Assembly: GCF_028463845.1 (NCBI RefSeq) | Contig: NZ_CP116805.1 | Location: forward strand, 2,542,001 to 2,606,000 | Direction of reading: 5' to 3' | DNA from: Gimibacter soli | GTDB lineage: Bacteria > Pseudomonadota > Alphaproteobacteria > Sphingomonadales > Kordiimonadaceae | DNA: 64,000 nucleotides | Shown: positions 39,550 to 49,032 of the stretch, one piece after another | Layout of the letters: every line of letters begins with the position of its first letter | Position numbering within the stretch: position 1 is the first letter of the stretch | The notes under the pieces: generated by a model | Database searches by the model: none | Told to the model about the DNA's origin: nothing | Seen by the model: the letters and a program-made list of their open reading frames with translations, nothing else | Position numbers and translations under genes: made by a program

Positions 39550-41745
39550 TCAGTTCAGGGCGAACCGCAGCGTTGCGCCGATTGTGCGCGGGCGCGTCAC
39601 GGCACCGGCGAAGCTGAAGGGCGCGTTCAGGATGCCATATTCGTCAAAGATATTCTTGGCGAACAGGACGACCTCGAGCCCTTCCTTCACCTCGAACGAG
39701 GCGTTCAGGTCAACCAGATGATAGCCGCCCTTCTCCAGCACCGCACCGAAGGCAACGGGCGCGTCGGAGAGATAGCGGTGGGCAATCCCGAAGCGCGGCT
39801 TCAGCGCCACGTCCTCGAAGCTGAAATCAAGCTGGTTGGACATCATCCATTCGGACGAACCCGGCAGGCGTGAGCCTTCGGCATAGCCGCCACCGACGGC
39901 AAAGCTGTCCGGCAGCAGGTCCGACAGGCGCGCGTCGGTGTAGGTCAGGTTGGTCGAGAAGGAGACATTGTCGGTGGGGCGCAGCACTGCCGTCAGTTCC
40001 ACACCATCCACTTTGGCGCCTCCACCGTTCGTGGTGTAGGCGTTGAAGGTGACCGGCGTGAAGAGACGGGCCTGAATATTGTCCCACTTGATATGATAGG
40101 CCGAGATATCGAACGACAGGACCTTGTCCAGCAGATCGAACCGGGTGCCGATCTCATAGTTTTTGGTCGTGTCGCTTTCGAACGTCAGTGGGGTGCCGGC
40201 GGCAATCGCATAAACGTTCACACCGCCAATCCGGAAGCCTTCGGAATAGAGCGCATAGGCCATGAAATTGTCGGTCGGCTTGTAGGTCAGCGAGACTTTC
40301 GGGATGAAGTCCGACTTCTTGTCAGCGCCCGGCTGATAGTCGAACGGATCGATAAGGGCGGCGTTCGGCAGGAACTGCAGGCGCGGGGTTGATTTATATT
40401 CGAACACGCGGCCGCCAAGCGTCAGCGTCAGCGCCTCGGTGAAATCGTAGGATGCCTCACCAAACAGCGCGAGTTCTTTCACCTCGTTCGAGGACACCGT
40501 GCGCTGGGTGAAATCGTCGGGCGCGATCACCGAACTCGGCTGATCGCCAAATTCGCCCGGGTTATTGTCGATATAAGCCGCGATGCCGGGAATGCGGACG
40601 CCGTCCGTGCTGTTGGATTTCAGCTTGGTGTAGTTGGCGCCAATGATCCACGAAAGCGCGCTTTCGCTGTTCGAGGTCAGCCGTGCTTCCAGATAGTCGG
40701 TCTTCGATTTGCCGGCGGAACCGGAAAGCTGGGCCGTATCGGTGCGCGGGTCCATCCCGAGGAAGACGGAATCGTCAAACGCGAGGTCGTTTTCCTTTTC
40801 AGTGTGGCTGCCCACCAGCGTCAGCGTGGCAAAATCGAAATCCTGCTCGATCGTCAGGCTGTTCAGGAAGAATTGCGTATCCTGATATTCGTCGACATTG
40901 GTGCTGCGCTCGTAGCGATCCATGTCAAAGAGGGCATAGGTCTGATCGTCCAGGCCATATTCCTGATACATGCTGAGGACCGAAACCGTGGTTTCCGCGC
41001 TCGGCGTCCAGACAAGGCTGCCGCGCACGCCGCGCACGGTCAGGTCGTTGCTGCCGTCCTCGCCGGTGCCAAGGTTGTCGAGATAGCCCGCATCGTCACG
41101 CTGCAGCGCGGTCACACGCAGGGCCAGCTGATCCGACACAATCGGGATATTGGCCATCGCCTTGATCGCATAGCTCGCCTCGCCTGCACGGCGGGTGGAC
41201 GAGACAGTGCCCTCGAACGCGGCGGCATAGCCGCTGGCGTCCGCTTCATTGACCACATAGTTGATGGCACCGCCGAGCGACGACGAACCGAAGAGCGTAC
41301 CTTGCGGCCCGCGCAGCACTTCAACCTGTTTCAGGTCGAACGCATCCACATCGGGGATCACCAGCGGGAAGCCGGGCTCGATGAGCGGAATCTGATTGAG
41401 ATAATAGCCGGTCGTCGCCTGATTGGCCTCGTGATAGGTCGTCGAGGCGATGCCGCGGATCACTACCTCGGATACGCCCGGCTGATAGTCGTTGAACACC
41501 ACGCCCGGTACGCGCGTGATATAGTCCGACAGGCTCTGGGCGCTCAGGGCCTTGAGATCCGACTGGCCGACAGCGGAAATCGAGCCCGGCACATCGCGCA
41601 GCGACTGCTCGCGCTTGTTGGCGGTCACGATGATTTCGTCGAAAAGCACATCATCGTCACCGGCGTCTGCCCCGAGGGCGGGTGCGGATGCCAGCGCAAC
41701 GGCGATGACGGCGGTGGTCGAATAGAGTTGGATGAAATTACGCAT
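39550..41745 (-). CDS. TonB-dependent outer-membrane receptor (receptor 3)
   Basis: A 731-residue receptor with a signal peptide (AVIAVALASAPALGADAG) and TonB box DEIIVTANKREQ. The plug has ALSAQSLSDYITRVPGVVFN and VLRGPQGTLFGSSSLGGAIN; the C-terminus ends IGATLRFALN. It belongs to the broad group of catabolic IroN/FecA-like receptors found in numbers in sphingomonads. The ATG at 41745 follows GGGGTG. It is divergent from the first large BNR exoprotein across a 554-bp region, so the pair may share control: the exoprotein acting outside and the receptor importing a product. Substrate unknown. Confidence 0.92.
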   Translation of the reverse strand: MRNFIQLYSTTAVIAVALASAPALGADAGDDDVLFDEIIVTANKREQSLRDVPGSISAVGQSDLKALSAQSLSDYITRVPGVVFNDYQPGVSEVVIRGIASTTYHEANQATTGYYLNQIPLIEPGFPLVIPDVDAFDLKQVEVLRGPQGTLFGSSSLGGAINYVVNEADASGYAAAFEGTVSSTRRAGEASYAIKAMANIPIVSDQLALRVTALQRDDAGYLDNLGTGEDGSNDLTVRGVRGSLVWTPSAETTVSVLSMYQEYGLDDQTYALFDMDRYERSTNVDEYQDTQFFLNSLTIEQDFDFATLTLVGSHTEKENDLAFDDSVFLGMDPRTDTAQLSGSAGKSKTDYLEARLTSNSESALSWIIGANYTKLKSNSTDGVRIPGIAAYIDNNPGEFGDQPSSVIAPDDFTQRTVSSNEVKELALFGEASYDFTEALTLTLGGRVFEYKSTPRLQFLPNAALIDPFDYQPGADKKSDFIPKVSLTYKPTDNFMAYALYSEGFRIGGVNVYAIAAGTPLTFESDTTKNYEIGTRFDLLDKVLSFDISAYHIKWDNIQARLFTPVTFNAYTTNGGGAKVDGVELTAVLRPTDNVSFSTNLTYTDARLSDLLPDSFAVGGGYAEGSRLPGSSEWMMSNQLDFSFEDVALKPRFGIAHRYLSDAPVAFGAVLEKGGYHLVDLNASFEVKEGLEVVLFAKNIFDEYGILNAPFSFAGAVTRPRTIGATLRFALN

Positions 41746-42299
41746 GCTGCACCCCTATGCTATGTGATCAGCGTTCACTTCCCTGTGGTATTCACCGTTT
41801 CGGATCAAGCCGAACGGGCCACCCCTGCGAACAATGTTCTGTCTGCTGCATTTCTGTTCGCTGTATAAAAAATTAGCATGCTGAGGGCTGCGAAAATGGC
41901 GAATATTCCGGGTAGCCGCCGAACAAAGAACGGAAGCCAAGTCGAATACCGCACAATGTGCATCGGTTGCTTGAAACGGGCTAAAGCCCCTTCGCCGTCG
42001 CGGTGCTAATGGCAAGACGAACGGTTTCGACAATGAATGACGGAGGGTGTACCCTGCCCTCATCAGGGCCGCTGTCTGCAGGGCGCGGGTTCCATCTTCT
42101 GGCGTTCGCCTTACGACCCACAGTTTCCTGATTGACATCAATCAGATGGCGTCTGCAATGTTACATTATTACAGTTAAGCCCGCACCCGGGACAAGATGA
42201 CATCCGATCTATGCCATCTGCCCCATTCAACCAACCGCGACCCGGCGGCCAGTCCAAGGCCGCAGCAGGTCGCCATCATTTCGGTTTTCGGAGGTAATT
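41746..42299. other. Long divergent control region between receptor 3 and the first BNR protein
   Basis: A 554-base non-coding stretch; a 128-codon frame on the minus strand has no protein-like character. It holds an 18-bp palindrome CTGATTGA-CA-TCAATCAG at 42128-42145 and a shorter one, GAACAATGTTC, at 41829-41839 near the receptor. An AT-rich patch (TATAAAAAATTAG, 41863-41875) may be part of the receptor promoter. The right end carries GGAGGT directly before the BNR gene GTG. No RNA gene is recognised. Confidence 0.55.
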
Positions 42300-45200
42300 G
42301 TGCAATCGCGACTCCTGCCAGCCTGCCTGACGCTCCTGCTCTCTGTCTTCGTTTCTTCATATTCAGCACCTGTTGCGGCTGCCGATACCGAGGTAGCCGA
42401 AAGCCTTGAATATCGCCTCATCGGGCCATGGCGCGGTGGCCGAGTGACCGCCGTCACGGGCGTGCCCGGCAAGCCGAACCTATACTATATGGGCGCAGCA
42501 GGCGGCGGTGTGTGGCGGACCCAAAATGCCGGCCAGACGTGGGAAAACCTTTCCGACGGGCATTTCAAGGTTGGCACAATCGGTGCGGTGGCGGTGTCAA
42601 AGTCCGATAACAATGTCATTTATGTCGGTACCGGCGAGGCGCCGATCCGCGGGGTTACGACCTCGCACGGCGACGGTGTCTGGAAATCGATCGACGGCGG
42701 CGCCACCTGGGCGCATATCGGCCTGCCGAAGGCCGGCCAGATCGCCCGGATCGAAATTCACCCCACCAATCCAGATATTGCCTATGTCGGCGTGCAGGGC
42801 CAGATTTGGGGCGGCAGCGAAGAGCGCGGCGTATTCCGCACGACTGACGGCGGCAAGACATGGGACCATGTGCTGAAAGTGGGGCCAGAGACAGGCACCT
42901 CTGACCTGCGCATGGACCCGACCAACCCGCGCATCCTGTATGCTGCCATGTGGCATCATGGCCGCAAGCCGTGGTTCATCATGTCGGGCGGCACAGAGGG
43001 CGGCATCTTCAAAAGCATCGATGGCGGCGACAGCTGGACGAAGCTTGGCGGCGGGCTTCCCGAGATGATCGGCAAGATCGGCGTTGATGTGTCAGCCAGC
43101 AACCCTGAGCGCGTCTATGCGATCATCGAGGCAGAACACGGCAAGGGCGGGCTGTGGCGCAGCGACGATGGCGGCAAGGCATGGGCCCTGATCGATGGTC
43201 ACCGCGTCCTGCATTCCCGCGCCTGGTACTATATTCATATCGCGGCCGATCCGGTCGACGAGAATACCGTTTATGTGCTGAACGTACCGCTGATGAAGTC
43301 GATCGATGGCGGCAAGAGCTGGGAGCAACTGTCGACGCCGCACAGCGACCATCACGATCAGTGGATCAACCCCGACAACCCGAAAAACTTCATCAACGGC
43401 AATGATGGCGGCGCGACGATCACGTTTGATGGCGGCAAGACCTGGTCGTCGATCATGAACCAGCCGACCGCGCAGTTTTACCGTGCCGAGACCGACGACA
43501 AGAAGCCTTTCCGCATCTATGCCGGCCAGCAGGACAATACGACGGTGGCGATCGCCAGCGAGAGCCTCTATGGCGGCATCGGCGTAGAGGATTATTTCGA
43601 TGTCGGGGGCGGCGAGAGCGCGCATGTGGCTTTCGATCCGGCCAACCCGCAGCTTATCTATGCGACCACGATCAATGGCACCCTGACGGAGCATGACCGC
43701 GAAACGCAACTTACCCGCATGATCATTCCGTATCCGGAGATGATGTACGGCAAGGACCCGAAAGACCTTAAATACCGTGCCAACTGGAACGCCCCGGTCG
43801 AAGTCGACCCGCATGATCCTTCGGTTATCTATTATGGGACGCAGTTTGTCCTGAAAAGCGATGATCGCGGCCGGACCTGGAGCCAACTCAGCCCCGACCT
43901 CACCCGCAACGACCCCGAGAAACAGGGCCGGAACGGCGGCCCCCTGACCCCGGAAAATGTCGGCGCTGAATTCTATAACACCATCTTCTACATCGCGCCC
44001 TCCCAGCACGAAAAAGGCGTGATCTGGGTTGGCAGCGATGACGGCCTCGTGCATCTCACCCGCGATGACGGTGCCTCGTGGCAGAATGTTTCGCCCAAAC
44101 ACCGCGGCAAATATTCCGAAGAAGCCTATATCAACGCGATCGAGATCAGCCCGCACGACCCGGCCAAAGCCTATCTCGCAGTACAGGGGCACAAGCTGAA
44201 TGACTTTGCGCCCTACATTTACCGTACGACCGATTATGGCAAGCGCTGGACCCGGATCGATGCCGGGCTGCCGAAAGACCAGTTCGTTCGCGTGGTCCGT
44301 GAAGACCCTACCCGCCGGGGCCTTCTCTATGCAGGCACCGAGGGCGGCATGTTTGTCAGCTATAACGACGGTGCAGACTGGAAGCCGCTGCAGCTCAACC
44401 TGCCGCCGGTTCCGATCACGGATATCACCATTCGTCATGACACTCTCGTCCTCGCGACCCAGGGCCGCGCCTTCTGGGCACTGGACGATCTGTTTGTCGT
44501 ACGACAGGACGCCGAAGGTGTATCGGCTGGCGATGTCGCGGTCTATCGCCCCGGCGTCGTTGAAATGCGGATTGGCGACGGTGGCGCCGCGGGCGACTCT
44601 GAAGGCAGCAACCCGCCGCGCGGGGTGCCGCTTTACTACCGGCTGGGCGAAGATGCCGCTGGCCCGTTGACGATCGAGATCATCGACCGCGAAGGGCGTG
44701 TCATCCGCACCATCAGCAGCGAGGAATCCCTGCGCGACAAATGCCTGAAGGCCAATGAAGACCCCCGCAGCCCGTTTGAGCTGGAATATCCTTCCAAGAA
44801 ACGTGGCCTGAACAAGTGGATCTGGGATCAGCGCCGCGACGGTGTCACCTGTATCGAAGATGTCGATATATTCGCCGGATTTGGCGGCCCGAAAGTGCCG
44901 CCGGGTGAATATCGGGCCCGCGTTTCGGTCGGGGATGCAAGCGCCGAGGCGGCCTTCTCGCTTGCGCTCGATTTCCGTGTTTCGGCATCACCTGAGGAAG
45001 TTCAGGCATGGTCAGCAAAGCTCGACGAGACGGCAGCCCTACTGGATGATGTCCTGCGCACTCTTGGGCAGGCGCGGGAAGCGCGGTCAGACATTGAGGC
45101 GCTGATGGCCGATCATCCGGGCGACACAGAGCTGCAAGCGGCCGGTACCGCGGCGATCGAAGCCCTGACAGGCTGGGACCGCCTGATCAACCAGCATCTG

Positions 45201-45449
45201 CATCAGACCTATGAAGATGAAGATGCGTGGGAGACCATGCTCGCCGGACAGGTCCGCTACCTGCTGGATGTCATCGACTATACCGGTGCACCCGTGACCG
45301 GCGGCCAGATCGCACGGCTTGGCGACCTAGAGGCCGAATGGGTGAAACGACTGGCTGAACTCGACGCCATCGTGAAGGGGCAAGTTGCGCCCATCAACGA
45401 ACGCGCCAGGCAGTTGGGGCTGGAGCATATCACCCTGCCCGGGCAGTGA
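42300..45449 (+). CDS. Large exported BNR/VPS10-like beta-propeller protein
   Basis: A 1049-residue protein with a signal peptide (CLTLLLSVFVSSYSAPVAAA). About eleven Asp-box type repeats are visible along residues 40-730, for example SIDGGATW, TTDGGKTW, SIDGGDSW, SIDGGKSW and TFDGGKTW, forming sortilin-type or sialidase-type propellers. The C-terminal 200 residues are mainly helical. Such proteins are often annotated as glycosyl hydrolases, but no catalytic residues can be assigned and binding of peptides or glycans is equally possible. The start is a GTG at 42300 with a perfect GGAGGT. It is divergent from receptor 3 and convergent with a second, distantly similar protein at 45606, with which it shares a terminator. 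Confidence 0.82.
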   Translation: MQSRLLPACLTLLLSVFVSSYSAPVAAADTEVAESLEYRLIGPWRGGRVTAVTGVPGKPNLYYMGAAGGGVWRTQNAGQTWENLSDGHFKVGTIGAVAVSKSDNNVIYVGTGEAPIRGVTTSHGDGVWKSIDGGATWAHIGLPKAGQIARIEIHPTNPDIAYVGVQGQIWGGSEERGVFRTTDGGKTWDHVLKVGPETGTSDLRMDPTNPRILYAAMWHHGRKPWFIMSGGTEGGIFKSIDGGDSWTKLGGGLPEMIGKIGVDVSASNPERVYAIIEAEHGKGGLWRSDDGGKAWALIDGHRVLHSRAWYYIHIAADPVDENTVYVLNVPLMKSIDGGKSWEQLSTPHSDHHDQWINPDNPKNFINGNDGGATITFDGGKTWSSIMNQPTAQFYRAETDDKKPFRIYAGQQDNTTVAIASESLYGGIGVEDYFDVGGGESAHVAFDPANPQLIYATTINGTLTEHDRETQLTRMIIPYPEMMYGKDPKDLKYRANWNAPVEVDPHDPSVIYYGTQFVLKSDDRGRTWSQLSPDLTRNDPEKQGRNGGPLTPENVGAEFYNTIFYIAPSQHEKGVIWVGSDDGLVHLTRDDGASWQNVSPKHRGKYSEEAYINAIEISPHDPAKAYLAVQGHKLNDFAPYIYRTTDYGKRWTRIDAGLPKDQFVRVVREDPTRRGLLYAGTEGGMFVSYNDGADWKPLQLNLPPVPITDITIRHDTLVLATQGRAFWALDDLFVVRQDAEGVSAGDVAVYRPGVVEMRIGDGGAAGDSEGSNPPRGVPLYYRLGEDAAGPLTIEIIDREGRVIRTISSEESLRDKCLKANEDPRSPFELEYPSKKRGLNKWIWDQRRDGVTCIEDVDIFAGFGGPKVPPGEYRARVSVGDASAEAAFSLALDFRVSASPEEVQAWSAKLDETAALLDDVLRTLGQAREARSDIEALMADHPGDTELQAAGTAAIEALTGWDRLINQHLHQTYEDEDAWETMLAGQVRYLLDVIDYTGAPVTGGQIARLGDLEAEWVKRLAELDAIVKGQVAPINERARQLGLEHITLPGQ

Positions 45450-45534
45450 CATGAAGATCCGGCGTGCTGCAGGCGTCTGTCTGCAGCCGGAAGCTCCACA
45501 CCAGCTGAACTGATCGCCGGCTTCTGTAAAAAAT

Positions 45535-45580
45535 AATCCCTGGACCACCGGCCGCAACCGATGGTCCAGGGATTTGTTTT
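45535..45580. terminator. Bidirectional terminator between the two BNR genes
   Basis: AATCCCTGGACCA at 45535-45547 pairs perfectly with TGGTCCAGGGATT at 45562-45574. An A-rich run on the left (AAAAAAT) and TTGTTTT on the right allow it to stop both convergent genes. Confidence 0.9.
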
Positions 45581-45605
45581 AGGCCAGAATGCCCTTGAGC
45601 TGGCG

Positions 45606-48600
45606 TCAGTCCAGATCAGGCAGGCTTGCCGAGCCACGCACCCACGGCGCGCCTGCGTCTTCAAGTGCCTTTTCAAACGCAGGAATCGTACCGGTCATCA
45701 GCGTATCAAGACGCGCCTTGACGCTGCCGAATGCCTCCAGCGCATAGCCCAGCTGTTCACGGCTCTGGGCGGTCGGCCCATAGCTTGTCGAGCTGCTGAA
45801 CTTGGCGAAACCGACACGGCTGCTGATGGTAGCGGGTGTTGCCCCCATCTGTTCACGCGACTGCTGGCCGTTGATGGCCTCCTCAAGGCTGAACAGTTCG
45901 GCACGGATGGCTGCGAACCGGCTCTCCAGCGCGCCCCTGTTAGACGTCTGGTCAAGAGCATTGCGGTAGCCTTCGAGCCGCTTCTGCAGGTCGGCGATGG
46001 TGATGCTGGCTGCGGTAACCGCCGCCTCCGCCTTCACCACCCGCTCCTGGAAGGCCTGCACATCTTGCAGCGTCGCGGTTTCAAGCGACGGATCGATATA
46101 TTCCGTCACCTTGAACTCGACCGGGCCCGCCAGCTCACGGATCGTGCCGTTTTCACGCAGATTGAGCGTGGCGGTATATTGCCCTGCCAAAGCCCTCACA
46201 CCCTTCGCCTCGCCGAGCCACGAGGGACGCGGTTCGTTGGTGATGGCCTCCTTCAAGGCATGGTGAAGATCCCACGTTACCCGCTGGACGCCCTTCTTGT
46301 TGGCGGCGGGTACGTGCCGGACGATGGTACCCGCAGCGTCCTTGATGGTCACGAACACGGCAGGGCCTTCTTCGCGGCGCTCCGCTTCAAGAACATCCCA
46401 CGCCGGGAACAGAACACCGTTCCCGCCTTCAACTGCCTTCTTGTCAGCCTCGACACGCTTGTCCTTGGCTGATTTGAAGCTGTCCTTCAGATAATAGGTC
46501 AGCGACGCGCCATAAGGCGGGTTCTCTGCCACCCACTGGTCATCGCCCTGGCTATCGCTATGCAGTTCGTCCTCGACATAAAGCAGGGTTTCGGGGTCGG
46601 CAAACAGCAGTGCCTCTTTCTCAAGGGCAGCCGCATTGATGCTGCGCAGCGGGCTATAGTCATCAAGCACAAAGATGCCGCGCCCGAAACTGCCTGCAAC
46701 AAGGTCGCTTTCACGGCGCTGGATGCGCACATCGCGGAAGGAGATGGTCGGCACGCCGCCCGTCAGTTCAATCCACTCGTTGCCACCATCAACCGTGAAA
46801 TAGAGGCCGAACTCTGTGCCAAGGAACAGGAGATCCTTGTTCACATGGTCCTGCGTGATCCGCCAGACGAGGTTCTTCTCCGGCAGGCCGCCGGTGATCA
46901 GTTGCCAGCTCTTGCCGAGGTTGGTGCTCTTGATCAGGTAAGGCTTGTAGTCACCTTCCTTATGGTTATCGAGCGCCGCATAAACGGTATTGGCGTCGAA
47001 ATTGTCGGCGCGGATATCGTTCACATAGGCATTCGCCGGCACACCCTTGATCTTGCCGATCTCGTAGCGGGTCCAGTTCTGGCCGCCATCGGTCGTTACC
47101 TGAATAAGGCCGTCATCCGTGCCGACATAAAGGATATTCTCGTCCACCGGGCTTTCGGCCACGTTGGCGATGGTGTGATAGTCGGACATGGCATAGAGGT
47201 CCCAACCGGCCTCAGGGCCCCAGGTGCGGTCCATGACCGGTTTGTGCAGCCGGTTGCCGTTACGGGTCAGGTCACCGGAAATCGGCGTCCAGCTATCCCC
47301 GCGGTCATCCGACCGCCACAGGCGCTGGGAGGCGTGATAGAGCCGCTTCGGATCATGGGTCGACACATTGATCGGCGCATCCCAGTTGAACCGTTCGGCG
47401 GGCTCACCCGGCTTGGGCTGGGGCTGGATGAAGGTGCTTTCGCGCAGCTTGCGATCATGACGCGCAAGGCTGCCCTTCTGCCACTGTGCATAAACAATGT
47501 TCGGGTTGCCAGGCTCGGTAGCCGGCTGGTGCCCGTCAGCACCAAGGATCAGATACCAGTCAGCGTTCTTGATCCCCTCGGCGCGCATGGTGCGGCTGGG
47601 GCCGCCCTGGGTCGAGTTATCCTGCGTGCCGCCATAGACATTGTAGAAGGGATAATCGTCGTCCGCTGCGATCTTGTAGAACTGGGTGACCGGGATGCTT
47701 TGCATGAAACGCCAGGTTTTCATGTCGTCCCGGCTTTCATAAAGCCCGCCGTCAGACCCCACGAGGATGAAATCCGGGTCAGCGGGATGGAAGGCGAAAG
47801 CATGATCGTCCACGTGGCGGTTTTTCAGATTCATGGTTTCCCATGTCTTGCCGCCATCCTTCGAGACCGCACTGGCGTTATTCGACATGTAAAGCATGTC
47901 GAACGTATGGGGATCAGCGAAGAGTTCCTGATAATAGTGCGGGCCAGTGCCGCCGCCAACCATATCGGACATCTTTTCCCAGCTGCCGCCCTTGTTGGCG
48001 GAGCGCCAGATACCGCCTTTACGCTCATCCAGCTCGATTGCAGCATAGACCACATTCGGGTTCATTGGCGATACAACGAGGCTCGATTTGCCCATGTTGG
48101 TGGCGGGCAGGCCATTGGTCATTTTCACCCAGGTCTCGCCGCCGTCATCCGACGTATGAAGTGCCGAACCCGGCCCGGTGTTCACAAGGGCCGCGACCGT
48201 GCGCTGGCGCTGCCATGTGGCGGCATAAAGCTTGTTCGGGTTTTCGGGGTCGATGGCCACCGAGCCAACGCCTGTCCATTCATCGCCTTCCAGCACATTG
48301 CGCCAGGTCTTGCCGCCGTCTGTCGTCTTGAAAAGGCCGCGCTCGCCACCCTTCGACCACAAGGGCCCCTGTGCAGAAACCCAAACGGTGTTCGAATCCG
48401 TCGGATGAACGATGATGTCGCCGATATGCTCGGACTTGCCGAGACCCATGTTTTTCCACGTCTTGCCGCCATCCAGCGACTTGTAGACACCGTCACCGAA
48501 CGCGATGTGACGGCCACCGTTGTTTTCGCCCGTTCCTACCCAGATGATGTTCGGGTTGCTCGGGTCGATTGTCACGTCACCGATGGAATAAACCGCTTCA

Positions 48601-48860
48601 TTGTCAAAAATCGGCGTCCAGGTCGTGCCCGCATTGACGGTTTTCCAGACCCCGCCAGAACCGATGGCAACATACCAGGTATTCGGGCTGGTCGGATCGA
48701 CAGCAATGTCGGCCACACGGCCAGACATATAGGCCGGCCCGATGTTCCGCACCTTCAGGCCTTCGAACGTCTTGGCAGACATCGCTTTATCGTCTGGTGC
48801 GCCCATGGCCGGTGTGGCCGCGAGCATCATTGCAATTGCAACATTCAGTCCCAGTTTCAT
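45606..48860 (-). CDS. Large exported BNR/VPS10-like beta-propeller protein, second copy
   Basis: A 1084-residue protein with a signal peptide (LNVAIAMMLAATPAMGAP). Asp-box repeats recur through residues 40-720, for example SLDGGKTW, TTDGGKTW, SDDGGETW, SKDGGKTW, SDDRGDSW and TTDGGQNW. Residues about 900-1084 contain a helical coiled region (VVKAEAAVTAASITIADLQK). It has the same plan as the protein at 42300 but is diverged, so it is an old paralogue. The ATG at 48860 was chosen because the signal peptide starts there; an in-frame ATG 12 bases upstream is possible. It lies 172 bp downstream of receptor 4 on the same strand, a receptor-exoprotein unit. Function unknown. Confidence 0.82.
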   Translation of the reverse strand: MKLGLNVAIAMMLAATPAMGAPDDKAMSAKTFEGLKVRNIGPAYMSGRVADIAVDPTSPNTWYVAIGSGGVWKTVNAGTTWTPIFDNEAVYSIGDVTIDPSNPNIIWVGTGENNGGRHIAFGDGVYKSLDGGKTWKNMGLGKSEHIGDIIVHPTDSNTVWVSAQGPLWSKGGERGLFKTTDGGKTWRNVLEGDEWTGVGSVAIDPENPNKLYAATWQRQRTVAALVNTGPGSALHTSDDGGETWVKMTNGLPATNMGKSSLVVSPMNPNVVYAAIELDERKGGIWRSANKGGSWEKMSDMVGGGTGPHYYQELFADPHTFDMLYMSNNASAVSKDGGKTWETMNLKNRHVDDHAFAFHPADPDFILVGSDGGLYESRDDMKTWRFMQSIPVTQFYKIAADDDYPFYNVYGGTQDNSTQGGPSRTMRAEGIKNADWYLILGADGHQPATEPGNPNIVYAQWQKGSLARHDRKLRESTFIQPQPKPGEPAERFNWDAPINVSTHDPKRLYHASQRLWRSDDRGDSWTPISGDLTRNGNRLHKPVMDRTWGPEAGWDLYAMSDYHTIANVAESPVDENILYVGTDDGLIQVTTDGGQNWTRYEIGKIKGVPANAYVNDIRADNFDANTVYAALDNHKEGDYKPYLIKSTNLGKSWQLITGGLPEKNLVWRITQDHVNKDLLFLGTEFGLYFTVDGGNEWIELTGGVPTISFRDVRIQRRESDLVAGSFGRGIFVLDDYSPLRSINAAALEKEALLFADPETLLYVEDELHSDSQGDDQWVAENPPYGASLTYYLKDSFKSAKDKRVEADKKAVEGGNGVLFPAWDVLEAERREEGPAVFVTIKDAAGTIVRHVPAANKKGVQRVTWDLHHALKEAITNEPRPSWLGEAKGVRALAGQYTATLNLRENGTIRELAGPVEFKVTEYIDPSLETATLQDVQAFQERVVKAEAAVTAASITIADLQKRLEGYRNALDQTSNRGALESRFAAIRAELFSLEEAINGQQSREQMGATPATISSRVGFAKFSSSTSYGPTAQSREQLGYALEAFGSVKARLDTLMTGTIPAFEKALEDAGAPWVRGSASLPDLD

Positions 48861-49032
48861 AGGTCCCCCCATTTGTTTGATTTCTGTTGCCTTCTTCGTT
48901 GTAACCTCAGGTTTCCAACGACATCGAAAGTTCAATTCAGGCAGAAGCTATCTGCCCCGCAATAACCAACTACACTCACTGAACCATCATTACGGCTGAC
49001 TGCATTTCAACAGTCTGCCCCGCAATTCGCCT

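Noticed and set aside
41755-42141. 128-codon open frame in the divergent region before receptor 3
   Set aside because: Arg/His-rich random-looking sequence, no ribosome site, overlaps the expected promoter region.
42300-48860. Asp-box repeats as DNA repeats or CRISPR-like array
   Set aside because: The repeats are protein-level motifs at irregular spacing with diverged codons, inside two coding genes.
46560-48965. 801-codon open frame on the plus strand
   Set aside because: Antisense shadow of the second BNR protein, with no ribosome site or recognisable motif.
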